DNA of 64,000 bases. It comes from Streptomyces sp. LaPpAH-108 (GTDB lineage: Bacteria > Actinomycetota > Actinomycetes > Streptomycetales > Streptomycetaceae). Made by a program: the position numbers and the translations under genes. Every line of letters starts with the position of its first letter. Position 1 is the stretch's first letter. Shown piece by piece: positions 42,248 through 51,823 of this stretch. Location of the stretch: NCBI RefSeq assembly GCF_000373625.1, contig NZ_KB891997.1:124001-188000 (forward strand). Reading direction: 5' to 3'. The notes under the pieces were generated by a model. The model saw nothing but the letters and a program-made list of their open reading frames with translations. It was not told the DNA's origin and did not search any database.

Positions 42248-43951
42248 TCAGCCCACCCGTGTGTCGGGCGCCTCGGCCCAGTCGCCCATGAGGTCCCGGT
42301 ACAGCGGCGAGGAGGCCAGCAGTTCGGCGTGCGTCCCGCACACCGTGCGCGCGCCGTCCAGCACCAGCACCAGATCCGCCCGCCGGGCCGAACTCATCCG
42401 GTGCGCGACGACGACGAGAGTCCCGCCGGGGCGGGCCGCGAACGCCCGCTCCGCGCGTTCCTCCGCCTCCGCGTCGAGATGGCAGGTCGCCTCGTCCAGC
42501 AGGGCGAGCGGGGCGGGGGAGAGGTAGGCGCGGGCGAGCGCGACGAGCTGGCGTTCGCCCGCGGAGAGTGCCGCCGGGTCGACCCGGGCGTCCGGGCCGC
42601 CGAGTGAGGTGAGCAGGGGGGTCAGGCCCACCGCGTCGGCGGCGGCCAGCAGTTCGTCCTCGGGTACGGGGCCTGGGCGGTGCAGCGTCAGGTTCTCGGC
42701 GAGGGTGCCGCCGTGGACGTACGCCTCCTGCGGGATGAGCGTGCGCAGGGCGGTCGCGTCCGGCGCCGGGTGCCCGTGGACGTGGAGGGTGCCCGCGTCG
42801 GGCGTGAGCAGCCCGGCGACGAGGGCGGTCAGCGTGGACTTGCCGGTGCCGCTCGGGCCGACGACGGCGAGGTGGGTGCCGGGGGGCAGCGTCAGGTCCA
42901 GCCCGTGGAGGACCGGTTCACTCGCCGGGCCGTAGGCGAAGCGGAGGCCGGAGAGGGCGAGTGCGGGTGTCTCGCGCTCCGGCCGCGCCACGGCGGCCGG
43001 GGACGCCTCGGGAGCGGGCGCGTGCGAGGTCTCCCCCGCAGGGATCAGGCGGCGCAGTACGACCGTCAGCCGTGCCCCGCTCGTGCCCAGCCCGTGGACC
43101 AGGTTCTGCAGGGCCGGATACAGGGACTGGCCGACGTACGCCAGCGCGCCGAGGAGCGCCCCCGGCGTGACGCCCCGGCGCAGCAGCCAGGGGGCCGCCA
43201 CGAGGAGCAGGAGCACGGGCACCTCGCCGCCCAGCGCCAGCGCGGCCACCCGGGCCGGGCTCCAGCGGGCCAGGGAACGCGCCGTCCGCAGCTCGGCGTC
43301 GACGCGGCGGCCCAGGCTCTCCGCGACCCGGGCCTCGGCTCCGGTCGCGGTGATGTCCCGCAGGCCGGGGCCCACCGCGCCCAGGTCCTCGGCCAGCGCC
43401 TCGTCCGCCGCGAGGAACGCCTCCTGGCGGCGGGCCAGGGGACGCAGGGTCGCCGCGAAGAGGGCCACTCCGGCCAGCAGTGGAGGCAGCACCACCGCCA
43501 GGAGCAGGGGGTTCAGGGAGAACAGGCCGATCAGCGCGCCCGCCGCGGTGAAGAGGAAGGAGCGGGAGACCAGGACAAGCCCCGCGAGGGTGTCGCGGGC
43601 TATCTCCACCTGCTGGGTCAGGCCCGAGAGCGCGCCCGGGTCGGCCTCGCGGACCCCGCGCCGGACCACCCCCGTCACCAGCCGGTCCCGCACCGGTTCG
43701 ACCAGCGCGGCCACCACGCCGTACACCCGCCCGGTGCCGACCGCGCCCACGACCACCGCCGCACCGGCCGCCCCGAGCCAGAGCAGGCCGGTGCGGACGT
43801 TTCCGGCGAGGAAGCCCGCGTCCAGGGCACGCGCGAGGGCGTACCCGGCCAGGAAGGTCTGCCCGGCCTCGAGCAGGGACCAGGCGCCGAGCCGCACCAG
43901 CACCCGCCACCGCGTCCGCGCGTACCGCGCCGCCCGCTGCCGTAGATTCAC
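42248..43951 (-). CDS. ramB: SapB/AmfS exporter ABC transporter RamB
   Basis: A 567-residue ABC half-transporter: six membrane helices in the first 300 residues, then an ATPase with Walker A GPSGTGKST, signature LSAGERQLVALA and Walker B LALLDEATCHLD. With RamA it should export the modified lanthipeptide; no C39 peptidase domain is present, as expected for class III systems. The GTG at 43949-43951 has AAGGGGAG upstream. It starts 28 bp after the ramA stop and is the last gene of the operon. Confidence 0.88.
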   Translation of the reverse strand: MNLRQRAARYARTRWRVLVRLGAWSLLEAGQTFLAGYALARALDAGFLAGNVRTGLLWLGAAGAAVVVGAVGTGRVYGVVAALVEPVRDRLVTGVVRRGVREADPGALSGLTQQVEIARDTLAGLVLVSRSFLFTAAGALIGLFSLNPLLLAVVLPPLLAGVALFAATLRPLARRQEAFLAADEALAEDLGAVGPGLRDITATGAEARVAESLGRRVDAELRTARSLARWSPARVAALALGGEVPVLLLLVAAPWLLRRGVTPGALLGALAYVGQSLYPALQNLVHGLGTSGARLTVVLRRLIPAGETSHAPAPEASPAAVARPERETPALALSGLRFAYGPASEPVLHGLDLTLPPGTHLAVVGPSGTGKSTLTALVAGLLTPDAGTLHVHGHPAPDATALRTLIPQEAYVHGGTLAENLTLHRPGPVPEDELLAAADAVGLTPLLTSLGGPDARVDPAALSAGERQLVALARAYLSPAPLALLDEATCHLDAEAEERAERAFAARPGGTLVVVAHRMSSARRADLVLVLDGARTVCGTHAELLASSPLYRDLMGDWAEAPDTRVG

Positions 43952-43979
43952 CGGAGTTCAACTCCCCTTGTGTCAAGAG

Positions 43980-45683
43980 CTACTTGGCCTCGGCGTCCCC
44001 GAACACCGCCCGGTACTCCGCCTCCCGCCACAGCTCCGCGTGCGGCCCCACCGCCCGCAGCCGCCCGCCGTCCAGCCACGCCACCGCGTCCGCCGCCGAC
44101 GCGGTCGCCACCCGGTGGGCGACCAGGAGCCGGGTCGGGCCGCCGGGGGTCAGCAGGGAGCGGGAGATCTGGCGTTCGGTGACGGTGTCCAGGCTGGAGA
44201 GGGCGTCGTCCAGGATCAGCAACCGGCCGCCGTGCGCGAACGCGCGGGCCAGGCCCAGGCGTTGGGACTCGCCGCCGGAGCGGGGCGCCTCCCTGAGCGG
44301 GGTGTCGTAGCCCCGGGGCAGTCTGCGGACGAAGGCATCGGCGCGTGCCGTGCGGGCCGCCTCGCGGACCCGGTGGGCCGACGGCCGGTCCAGGCCGAAG
44401 GCGAGGGCGTCCTCGACGGTCGTCCCGAACAGGGCCGGGCGTTCGAAGGCGTAGGAGACGGCGCGGCGCAGCGCGTCGTGGCCGAGGTCGCGCAGCGGGA
44501 CACCGTCCAGCAGCACCTCGCCCCCGTCCGGGTCGGCGAGCCGCCCGGCGATCTCGGCGAGCAGCGACTTGCCGGTGCCGGAGCGGCCCACGACGGCGAG
44601 GGTGGTGCCGCCGGGCACCATGAGGTCGACCCCGTCCAGGACGGTGCGTCCCCCGCGCCGGGCCGTCACGCCCCGCAGCTCCAACTTTCCCGGGGCGGAG
44701 GGGAGTTGCCGGGTGCCGTGCGCGGGCACCGGTTCGGCCAGCACCTCGGCCAGTCGCGCGGTGCCCGCCCGGGCCCGGCTGAGCGCGGCCAGCCGCCCGA
44801 CCAGGACGCCGACCCCGGTCGCGAGCGCGGCGTACCGGGAGGCGGCCAGCACGTCGCCCACCGAGAGCCGGTGCCGGGCGAGCAGCAGCCCGGCCACCGC
44901 GACCACGCCCAGGTTCAGCAGCGGGGCCACGGTGAGCGCCCGCGCGGCGGCCCGGCCCTGTACCCGCCACATGGCGTGGCCCGCGCGGGAGAGCCGGGGG
45001 AGCGGGGCGAGGACCCGGGCCGCCTCCCGCTCCTCGGCGCCCGCCGCCCGGATCGTCCGGTGCCCCCCGACCGCCTCCGCCAGCCCCGCCGCGAGCACAC
45101 CCTGCTCCCGCTGGTACTCGGCCGCGCACGCCGAGGTGTCCCGGGCCAGGGCCCGCAGCAGCAGCGCGAGCACCGGCGCCCCGGCGAGGAACACGGCCGC
45201 GAGCAGCCAGTCGACCAGACCGAGCGCGACCAACGCGCCGATCGGCAGCGCGAGTTCGGCGAGCAGCGCGGCCAGCGCCCCCGGGCCCGTACCGGCCTGC
45301 GCGGCGCCGCCGACGAGCCGGGCCACCAGGTCCCCGCCGCCGAACCGGGCCGCCGCACGCGGCCCCGACGCCAGTACGCGCCCGGTGACGCGACGGCGCA
45401 GCCACGCCGCCGCGCCCGCGTCCAGGGTGCCGCTCGCCACGCCCGCGCAGCCCTCGAGGATGGCCGACAGCAGGACGAGCCCCGCGCACCAGAGCACCCA
45501 GCGGGTGGCGTCCTCGCGGGTCAGCAGCAGATCGAGGGAGCGCCCCAGGACGGCCGGCAGCAGCAGCCCGGCGGCGGTCGCGGCGGTGCTCAGGGCGAAC
45601 AGGGCGGCGGCGCGCGGGCCGCCGTGACGGAGCACGGCGCGGGACAGGGCGCGGGTGGCGTCGGCGTCGGGACTGGGCGTCAT
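43980..45683 (-). CDS. ramA: SapB/AmfS exporter ABC transporter RamA
   Basis: A 567-residue ABC half-transporter paralogous to RamB. Membrane region about 20-310; ATPase with Walker A GRSGTGKSLL, signature RSGGESQRLGLA (first serine of the usual LSGGQ retained) and Walker B LLILDDALSSLD. The two probably form a heterodimer. The ATG at 45681-45683 follows a GAGGCGAGG tract. A hairpin lies in the 163-bp gap between ramS and this gene. Confidence 0.88.
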   Translation of the reverse strand: MTPSPDADATRALSRAVLRHGGPRAAALFALSTAATAAGLLLPAVLGRSLDLLLTREDATRWVLWCAGLVLLSAILEGCAGVASGTLDAGAAAWLRRRVTGRVLASGPRAAARFGGGDLVARLVGGAAQAGTGPGALAALLAELALPIGALVALGLVDWLLAAVFLAGAPVLALLLRALARDTSACAAEYQREQGVLAAGLAEAVGGHRTIRAAGAEEREAARVLAPLPRLSRAGHAMWRVQGRAAARALTVAPLLNLGVVAVAGLLLARHRLSVGDVLAASRYAALATGVGVLVGRLAALSRARAGTARLAEVLAEPVPAHGTRQLPSAPGKLELRGVTARRGGRTVLDGVDLMVPGGTTLAVVGRSGTGKSLLAEIAGRLADPDGGEVLLDGVPLRDLGHDALRRAVSYAFERPALFGTTVEDALAFGLDRPSAHRVREAARTARADAFVRRLPRGYDTPLREAPRSGGESQRLGLARAFAHGGRLLILDDALSSLDTVTERQISRSLLTPGGPTRLLVAHRVATASAADAVAWLDGGRLRAVGPHAELWREAEYRAVFGDAEAK

Positions 45684-45798
45684 CGGCTGCGGCCTCGCCT
45701 CGGTTCGAGCGGGTGGAAGAGATCGAAGGGCGTCAAGCCCCCGTCGTTCAGCGGGCGTTGGGAACCGCCCCCGGGAACGGGAAGGCCCCGGACGCCCC

Positions 45799-45814
45799 CT
45801 CCCCGTGAGGGGAG
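45799..45814 (-). terminator. Hairpin between ramS and ramA
   Basis: CTCCCC (45799-45804) and GGGGAG (45809-45814) form a 6-bp GC-rich stem with a GTGA loop, 33 bp after the ramS stop. It is short but well placed to reduce read-through from the abundant precursor message into the transporter genes. Confidence 0.4.
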
Positions 45815-45846
45815 AGGTCGCCCGGAGCCGAGTGGTGCCGGTCAGA

Positions 45847-45960
45847 TCACAGGCAGAGCAGAACGCTGGCCGCCGAGACGCAGGACAGCAGGCTGACCGT
45901 GCTGGCGACGGTGAGGGTGTGGTCGTCGGACTCGAGAACCTGGAGGTCGAGCAGTGCCAT
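45847..45960 (-). CDS. ramS: Class III lanthipeptide precursor (SapB/AmfS-like)
   Basis: A 37-residue peptide that begins MALLDLQVLES, the LDLQ-type leader recognised by class III synthetases. The core contains two perfect Ser-x-x-Ser-x-x-x-Cys motifs, STVSLLSC (residues 20-27) and SAASVLLC (29-36), each able to form a lanthionine or labionin ring, with only Val28 between them. GGGAGAGGA lies before the ATG at 45958-45960. It sits between the synthetase and transporter genes as in ram/amf operons. SapB-like surfactants coat aerial hyphae; the strong hydrophobicity of this core fits that role. The precise modification is inferred. Confidence 0.92.
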   Translation of the reverse strand: MALLDLQVLESDDHTLTVASTVSLLSCVSAASVLLCL

Positions 45961-45998
45961 GGTGGTGTCCTCTCCCTATTCATGGGGACGGGGTTGTG

Positions 45999-48725
45999 TC
46001 ACGACTCCGGGTCGGAGCCGCGTGTGAGGGCCGCCTGCGGCGGCGGGAGGAAGGGCAGGTGGGCGCCCACATGGGGGGCGGTGCCCGGGCCGTCGCCCGC
46101 GTCCCGGCCGGCGTCGAGCGCCGAGGCGAGGGCGAGCAGACAGCCTGCCGTTCCGGTGGCGAGGTCCATCGAGAGCCGCATCATCTGGTGCCCGGGGAAG
46201 GCGAGTTGGCCCTGATAGGCCATCGCGAACCAGCCGAGCCCGTCGATCTGCCGCTCCAGCCGCTCCTGGGTGACACCCGGCGCGGTACTGCGCGCCAGAT
46301 GCAGCACCATTCCGGCGCGGCCCTGGAGGAGACCTGGTTGTGCGTAGAAGCGGGAGGTCGCGGCGGCGAGGATGCCGTCCCGGGCGCGCTCGAACTCGGG
46401 TGCCGCGCCCGCCGCGTGGGCGAGGAGGGTCTGTTCCCGGCTGCCCGGGGCCGCCGCGCGGGCCTGTGCGGCGAAGCCGTCGGCGCCCGTGTGGGCGAGA
46501 TAGTCGTCCAGGACCAGTCCGATCCCGACGCTGCCGTCCCCGAGGTAGGGCAGCGTGCGCCAGCCCTCGTCGACCTCCAGGCCGCCGCTCGCCTTCTGGA
46601 CGACGCAGCAGGCCAGGTCGCGGCGGAGTGCTTCGGCCGCCGCCGCTGCCGCGCGCGGGTCGCCGGTCTCCTCGTACCGGCGCAGCAGGAACAGCGCCGG
46701 GCCGCTCGCGCCGCGCATCAGGCCCGCCCGCCGCCGGGGCGTGTCGGGGACCGGTTCGGCCAGCCGCCGTACGAGGATGTCGGCCGCCTCGGCGGCGTGT
46801 TCCGCGAGGGCCTTCTCCCCGGTCGTGGCGGCGAGATGCCCGAGGACCAGACCGAGTCCGGCCAGGCCGCCGTGCAGATCGGCGGACAGATTGCGCCAGT
46901 TCTCCCGCAGGATGCCGCCGACCAGATCCAACGCCTGCTGCTGATAGCCCAGTTGGTCGAGGACCAGGGCGACGCCCGCGAGTCCGTCGTAGAGGCCGAG
47001 CGGGGTGCCGGGCGGTGGGGGAGCGGTGTGCCTCAGCAGCCAGCGCTCACCCTCCTCGTACCGGTCGGCCCCGCAGGCCGCAAGCGCGTAGAGCACTCCG
47101 GCCGCGCCGTGCGCGAGGCCGAGTCCGCCGCCGTCGGCGAACTGGGCGATGTCGCCCGGGAAGAGCCGGTCGGAGCGGTCCGGGGTCGCGGAGGCGAGGA
47201 GCGCCTTGACCATGGAGTCCCGGCTGTGCGGCCAGTCGCCCGGCATCACCAGCGGGGTGGCCGGACGGGCCTCGCCGCCCCGGGTGTTCCGGGTGATCTC
47301 GGCGACCGCCTCGTCCAGGAAGGCGCGCGGCACGTCCGGGAACTGCTCCGCGATCACCTCCGCCAGATGCGCGGCCTTGCCCCGGTCCACCACGAACAGC
47401 GAGGTCACCGGCAGGAACAGGGCGATCCGCAGACAGGCGAGCGCATAGCGGTCCACGTCCTTGCCCCGGCGGTCCGGCGGGGCGAAGAAGCCGGGATGGG
47501 CGACCGTCTGGCGGCCGTTCTCCGCGGCCGGGGCCGCCGCCTCGAAGTCGATGAGGTGGACCGTTTCCTCGTCCGGCGCGACCATGATGTTGAAGACATG
47601 CAGGTCGTTGAAGACCAGCCCGCGCTCGTGCACCGCCGCGACCGCCCGCTCCACCGCCGCGTGCACCCTGAGCGCCCAGGCCGTGTACGCGGCCGTCTTC
47701 TCCGGGTCGGGGTCGGGTATCAGCAGCGGATGCCGCTCCGCGAAGAAGGAGTTGAGCGGGCGTCCTTCCAGGAACTCCATGACCAGGAACCGGTGTTCGC
47801 CGAGAGTCAGCCAGTCGCGCACCTCGGGCACCACCCCCGTCCCGGCGACCAGCTCCAGCGCGTCCTTCTCCCGTTCGAGCCGGGTCACCGCGTCCGCGCC
47901 GTCGGCCGCGAGCCCCGCGTACGGCCGGGCCTCCTTCAGCACCACCCGGCTGCCGTCCCGGACATCCGAACCCGCGTACACCCCACCGCCGTTGGAGAAG
48001 TGCAGCGCCTTCTCGACGCGGTACGGCAGCTCGCCCACCGTCGTGGTGTTGCGGGCCTCCAGATGCGGGCGCAGGAACTCCGGCAGCGTGACCCACTCCG
48101 GCACCTGGAAGGAGGGGTCGCGCCGGTCCGGCACGAGCGTGCCCTCGCCGTCGGCCACCGCGAGCACCAGCGAGCCGCGCTCGTCGACGACGTACCGGCG
48201 GGCGAACGCGCCGTAGCGGACGTAGAGCGGTCCCGCGCCCCAGCGCAGATCGGTCAGGATGTAAGGACCCTCGACACCGTCGAGCAGCGCGCCCAACTCG
48301 GTCAGAATGAGGTGCAGTTGCTCCTCGTCGGCCGGGTAGACGGTGACGAACTTGCCGCTGGTGTCGCGGCCCGCGTACTTCGCGTTGCGCAGATGCAGCA
48401 GATGCGGCCCGGGCACGAACTTGAACGGGATGCGGCGCGGCACGCAGTAGTCCCACACGATCTCCGCGACCCGGCCGGCGTTCGCGGCCGTCGCCGAGGA
48501 GTGGATCTTCCAGCCCTGGGCCGGTCCCGGCTCCGGCGCGCCGCCCTCCCCGAGCGGGGTCAGCGTCAGCCAGTCCCCGGAGCGGGCCGCGTGCCAGCCG
48601 TCCGGCACCGGGCGCCGTGCCGCCGCGTACTGCGGTGCCGCCTCGCCCGTCTCCGCCGAGAGCCGGTCGGGCGTGTCGTAGAAGTGTCCATCGGCGAGCG
48701 CGTACACCTCGTACCGCTTGTCCAT
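45999..48725 (-). CDS. ramC: Class III lanthipeptide synthetase RamC/LanKC
   Basis: A 908-residue three-part enzyme: an N-terminal lyase-like domain (about 1-210), a Ser/Thr-kinase-like domain (about 215-500) with lysine in VVLKEARPYAG, catalytic loop FNDLHVFNIM and metal-binding LIDFEAA, and a C-terminal LanC-like domain (about 510-890; GLAHGAAGVLYALAACG, SADLHGGLAGLGL, LLQGRAGMVLHLAR) lacking the usual zinc-ligand pattern, as in other class III enzymes. It would phosphorylate, eliminate and cyclise the RamS peptide. ATG 48723-48725 follows GGGAGGGG. It is the first gene of the operon. Confidence 0.93.
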   Translation of the reverse strand: MDKRYEVYALADGHFYDTPDRLSAETGEAAPQYAAARRPVPDGWHAARSGDWLTLTPLGEGGAPEPGPAQGWKIHSSATAANAGRVAEIVWDYCVPRRIPFKFVPGPHLLHLRNAKYAGRDTSGKFVTVYPADEEQLHLILTELGALLDGVEGPYILTDLRWGAGPLYVRYGAFARRYVVDERGSLVLAVADGEGTLVPDRRDPSFQVPEWVTLPEFLRPHLEARNTTTVGELPYRVEKALHFSNGGGVYAGSDVRDGSRVVLKEARPYAGLAADGADAVTRLEREKDALELVAGTGVVPEVRDWLTLGEHRFLVMEFLEGRPLNSFFAERHPLLIPDPDPEKTAAYTAWALRVHAAVERAVAAVHERGLVFNDLHVFNIMVAPDEETVHLIDFEAAAPAAENGRQTVAHPGFFAPPDRRGKDVDRYALACLRIALFLPVTSLFVVDRGKAAHLAEVIAEQFPDVPRAFLDEAVAEITRNTRGGEARPATPLVMPGDWPHSRDSMVKALLASATPDRSDRLFPGDIAQFADGGGLGLAHGAAGVLYALAACGADRYEEGERWLLRHTAPPPPGTPLGLYDGLAGVALVLDQLGYQQQALDLVGGILRENWRNLSADLHGGLAGLGLVLGHLAATTGEKALAEHAAEAADILVRRLAEPVPDTPRRRAGLMRGASGPALFLLRRYEETGDPRAAAAAAEALRRDLACCVVQKASGGLEVDEGWRTLPYLGDGSVGIGLVLDDYLAHTGADGFAAQARAAAPGSREQTLLAHAAGAAPEFERARDGILAAATSRFYAQPGLLQGRAGMVLHLARSTAPGVTQERLERQIDGLGWFAMAYQGQLAFPGHQMMRLSMDLATGTAGCLLALASALDAGRDAGDGPGTAPHVGAHLPFLPPPQAALTRGSDPES

Positions 48726-48944
48726 GGCCTTGTCGCCCCTCCCACCCCTGCAACCGCCGTTCCGGTGGTCCCGGTCGGCACGAGAAGACACTCTCAGGAG
48801 TCGAACGGTGGCGGACAGTCATACAAGTCATGAGATCGTCGTGCGGAACGCACGGGTAAAGATGTGTTCGGACGGCTACGCGCGGAATGCTCGTACCACT
48901 TGGGGCGTGCACGGGGGCTGCGCGAAAGCCCCACAGGCGCTGTA
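48726..48944. promoter_or_regulatory. Divergent control region of ramC and a phosphatase gene
   Basis: This 219-bp region must contain the ram operon promoter. Two features stand out: the tandem 9-bp repeat with AGTCAT at 48817-48822 and 48826-48831, and the inverted repeat CGTGCG-GAA-CGCACG at 48840-48854. RamR of other species is known to bind direct repeats upstream of ramC, so the tandem element is a candidate site. The -10 and -35 boxes could not be fixed. Confidence 0.4.
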
Positions 48945-51381
48945 ATGGCCAACGTGGCGAGCGAGGGTGCTGCGGTACGCAGATCGAGAACCGAGCGTGC
49001 CGAGCGTGTCCTCGCCACGCTGATGGCCATGCCGTCTACGGACCGGCCCCGCCGGGTCCTCGAACAGGCACTGGTCCTGGCGGGAGCCACGTACGCGGGG
49101 ATCTACGCCCCCGGCGACGACCCCGCGACCCTCCGGCTCGTGGAGTCCGCGGGCCTCCCACGCCCCCTGTACGGCCTGCGCGACGGCTGCCCGGCCACGG
49201 CGGGCTCCCCCGTCGCCGAGGCTCACCGCACCGGACGGCCGGTCTGGTCGGGCCCCGGTGCGACACCCGCCCCGGACACCGGCTTCGCGCTCGCCGCGCT
49301 GCCGCTCGGGGCGCCCGGCAGCGGCTGCCTGGCCGCCGTCACAGAACAACCCGGCGGCTTCGGCGCCGACGAACCGGGCCTGCCTCGAACTGCTCGCCGG
49401 AGCGGTCACCGCGCCGGTGCCCGTGCCGCCCGGCCCCGCCCGCGAACTGGCCGACGACGCGTTCCGCCTCGCCATGGACACCGGCCGGGTCGAGGTCGGC
49501 GACGACATCCTGCGGCTCTTCGGCCTCTCCCGCGAGGCGTTCGACGGCAAGGTCGAGACCCTGCTCGGCCGCACCGTGCCCGAGGACCTGCCCGCGCTGA
49601 TGTCCGTCGTCGAGGCCGACCACCTGCCCGTCGGCGACCGCGAACTGGAGTTCCGCGCCCTCCAGCCCTCGGGCGCGCCCCGCTGGCTGCGGCTGCGCGG
49701 CAGGCTGCTGCCCGGCGGCGGGGGACACCCGGCCCGGCTCGTCGGCACCGTCGCCGACGCCTCCGCCTTCCGCTCCGACGTCACCGACGTGGCCCGCGTC
49801 CAGCGCCTGGCCGCCGCCCTCGCCACCGCGGGCACCGTCAAGGACGTCGGCCAGGCCGTCGTCGCCGCCCTGCGCGCACCCCTGCGCGCCGACCGCATCG
49901 CGCTCGCCGAACTGGAGAACGACCGTCTCGTCGTCACCGTCCTCGATCCGCCCGAACCCGGCGCCTGGCCCGAACTCTGGCGCGCGGAATGGCGCGGCGA
50001 GTGGCCCGACGCCCCCGTACGCGCCATGCCCGCCCTCGCCGCCGCCCTGCGCAAGGGCCGCGCCCGCATCTGGCCCGCGGGCTCCCGCCTGGAGCCCGGC
50101 CTCGCCGGAGTCGGCCCCGGCGGCCTCGCCGTCCTGCCGCTGCCCGCCGGGGGCCGCACCGCCGGGGTCTGCCTGATCGGCTGGGACCGGCCGCACGAGT
50201 TCGGCCCCGACGAACGCGCCCTGCTCACCGCCTGCGCGGGCCTGACCGGACAGGCCCTGCTGCGCGCCCACGCCTTCGACGCCGAGCACGAACTCGTCGG
50301 CATGCTCCAGCGCACCCTGCTGCCCCGCCGCCTGCCCCGCCTCCCCGGCGCCGAGGCCGTCGCCCGCTACCTCCCCGCCACGGCCGGTCTGGAGGTCGGC
50401 GGCGACTGGTACGACGTGATCCCGCTCGCCGACAACCACGTCGCCCTCGTCATCGGCGACGTTCAGGGCCACAACGCGGGCGCCGCCACCCTCATGGGCC
50501 AGCTGCGCACCGCCCTGCGCGCCTACGCCGCCGAGGGCCACCCCCCGGACGTGGTGGTCGCCCTCGCCAACCGGCTGCTGCTCGACATGGAGACCGACCT
50601 CTTCGCCACCTGCGCCTACGTCGACGTCGACATGGAGAGCGGCTCCGCGCTGTGCGTGCGCGCCGGACATCCGCAGCCGGTGCTGCGCCACCCCCACGGC
50701 ACCACCGGGATCGTCACCGCCGAGGGCGGACCGCCCCTCGGAGTGCTGGCCCAGGCCGAGTTCCCGATGACCCCGCTGCGCCTGAGACCCGGCACCGTCC
50801 TCGCGCTCACCACCGACGGCCTGGTGGAGTCCGCCGACTCCGATCTCGACCAGGGCATGGCCCGGCTCGCCCGCGACCTCGCGGCCGTCGACCCCGCCGA
50901 CCTCGGCGCCGCCGCCGACGCCCTGCTCGGCGGCGCCCACCGGGGCGACGACGTGGCCCTGCTGCTCACCCGCTACGACGGCATGGCCGTACGCCCGCTG
51001 CGCGAGAGCTGGAGCGTGTGGCGCGTCCCCGAGGCGGTCCGGCACGCGCGCCGCTTCACCCGGCGCGTGCTGCGCGGCTGGGACGTGCCCGAGGGCAGCC
51101 TGGACGCGGCTCTCCTGATCGTCTCCGAGCTGGTCACCAACGCCCTCGTGCACACCGAGGGCCAGGTCCGCCTCGATCTCGGCCTGGTCGGCCGCCGCCT
51201 GCGCCTCGCGGTCGCCGACGCCTCCCCGCGCGGCCCCCTCAAGCCCACCAGCGTCGCCTGGGAGGCCACCGGCGGGCGGGGCGTCCTCCTGGTCGAGGCG
51301 GTCTCCTCCACCTGGGGCACCGTCCCGGTCAGCGGCGGAAAACAGGTGTGGGCGGACCTGGTGACGGACGAGAACGCGTGA
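48945..51381 (+). pseudogene. GAF-PAS-GAF-SpoIIE-HATPase phosphatase, frameshifted
   Basis: The coding information for one phosphatase is split by a single-base frameshift. The N-terminal GAF part (from ATG 48945, about 142 residues to GGFGADE) is in one frame; the rest, with LELLAGAVTAPVPVPPGP, PAS, GAF, SpoIIE (GGDWYDVIP, ALTTDGLVESAD, DDVALLLTR) and ATPase domain (VSELVTNALVHTEG, TGGRGVLLV), continues in the next. Skipping one C at 49374 or 49375 joins them as GADERACLELLAG. About 811 residues result. Either a real mutation, a sequencing error or programmed shifting is possible; the rest of the gene is undamaged, which favours a recent event or error. Confidence 0.85.
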
Positions 51382-51436
51382 GCGGTACGGCTGTTTCGAG
51401 TGGCGCGTTCGCCGGGCGTGCCTAGGGTCGGTTGGT

Positions 51437-51703
51437 GTGGCTCATTCTTTTGAAGAACTCGTGCAGAAACAGCGTGCGGCCGACGAGGCCCATGCCACCG
51501 TGACGGACCTGCGCGACACCTACGGTCCGCCCGCCGAGCGCGGGATGACCGGCGCCCAGTCCGGCACCTACGAGACCGCCCTGCGCGCCTGGCGCGACCT
51601 GGCCCGCGACGCCCAGACCGCCGTCAGCGAGTACGCCCGCGAGACCGGCCGCCCGCGCGCCGAGGTGGAGGCCGAGGTGGAGCGGGCGGCGACCGGGGAC
51701 TGA
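51437..51703 (+). CDS. Small helical hypothetical protein
   Basis: An 88-residue acidic, helical protein (FEELVQKQRAADEAHATV; ARETGRPRAEVEAEVERA) with no domain I recognise. TAGGGT at 51423-51428 ends eight bases before the GTG, and no ribosome site is present, so the transcript is probably leaderless. It has the codon bias of neighbouring genes. A 20-bp hairpin follows the stop. It may be cytoplasmic and regulatory, but nothing supports a specific role. Confidence 0.65.
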   Translation: MAHSFEELVQKQRAADEAHATVTDLRDTYGPPAERGMTGAQSGTYETALRAWRDLARDAQTAVSEYARETGRPRAEVEAEVERAATGD

Positions 51704-51724
51704 CCCGGCGCGGGCCGTCGTACG

Positions 51725-51769
51725 CGCGTGCCCGGCCTCCGGTGGACCGCACCGGAGGCCGGGCACGCG
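51725..51769. terminator. Very long perfect hairpin terminator
   Basis: A perfect 20-bp inverted repeat (51725-51744 with 51750-51769, loop GACCG) separates the convergent hypothetical and isochorismatase-fold genes. It is symmetrical, so it should stop transcription from both sides; no T-run follows. Confidence 0.7.
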
Positions 51770-51823
51770 GGCGCGCCGTCGGTCGTGGAACCGCCCGGCG
51801 CGGAGCCGCCCGGCGCGGACCCG

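Noticed and set aside
45654..46216. Plus-strand frame covering ramS and its flanks.
   Set aside because: It runs opposite to the lanthipeptide precursor and synthetase, which have clear motifs; the plus frame has none.
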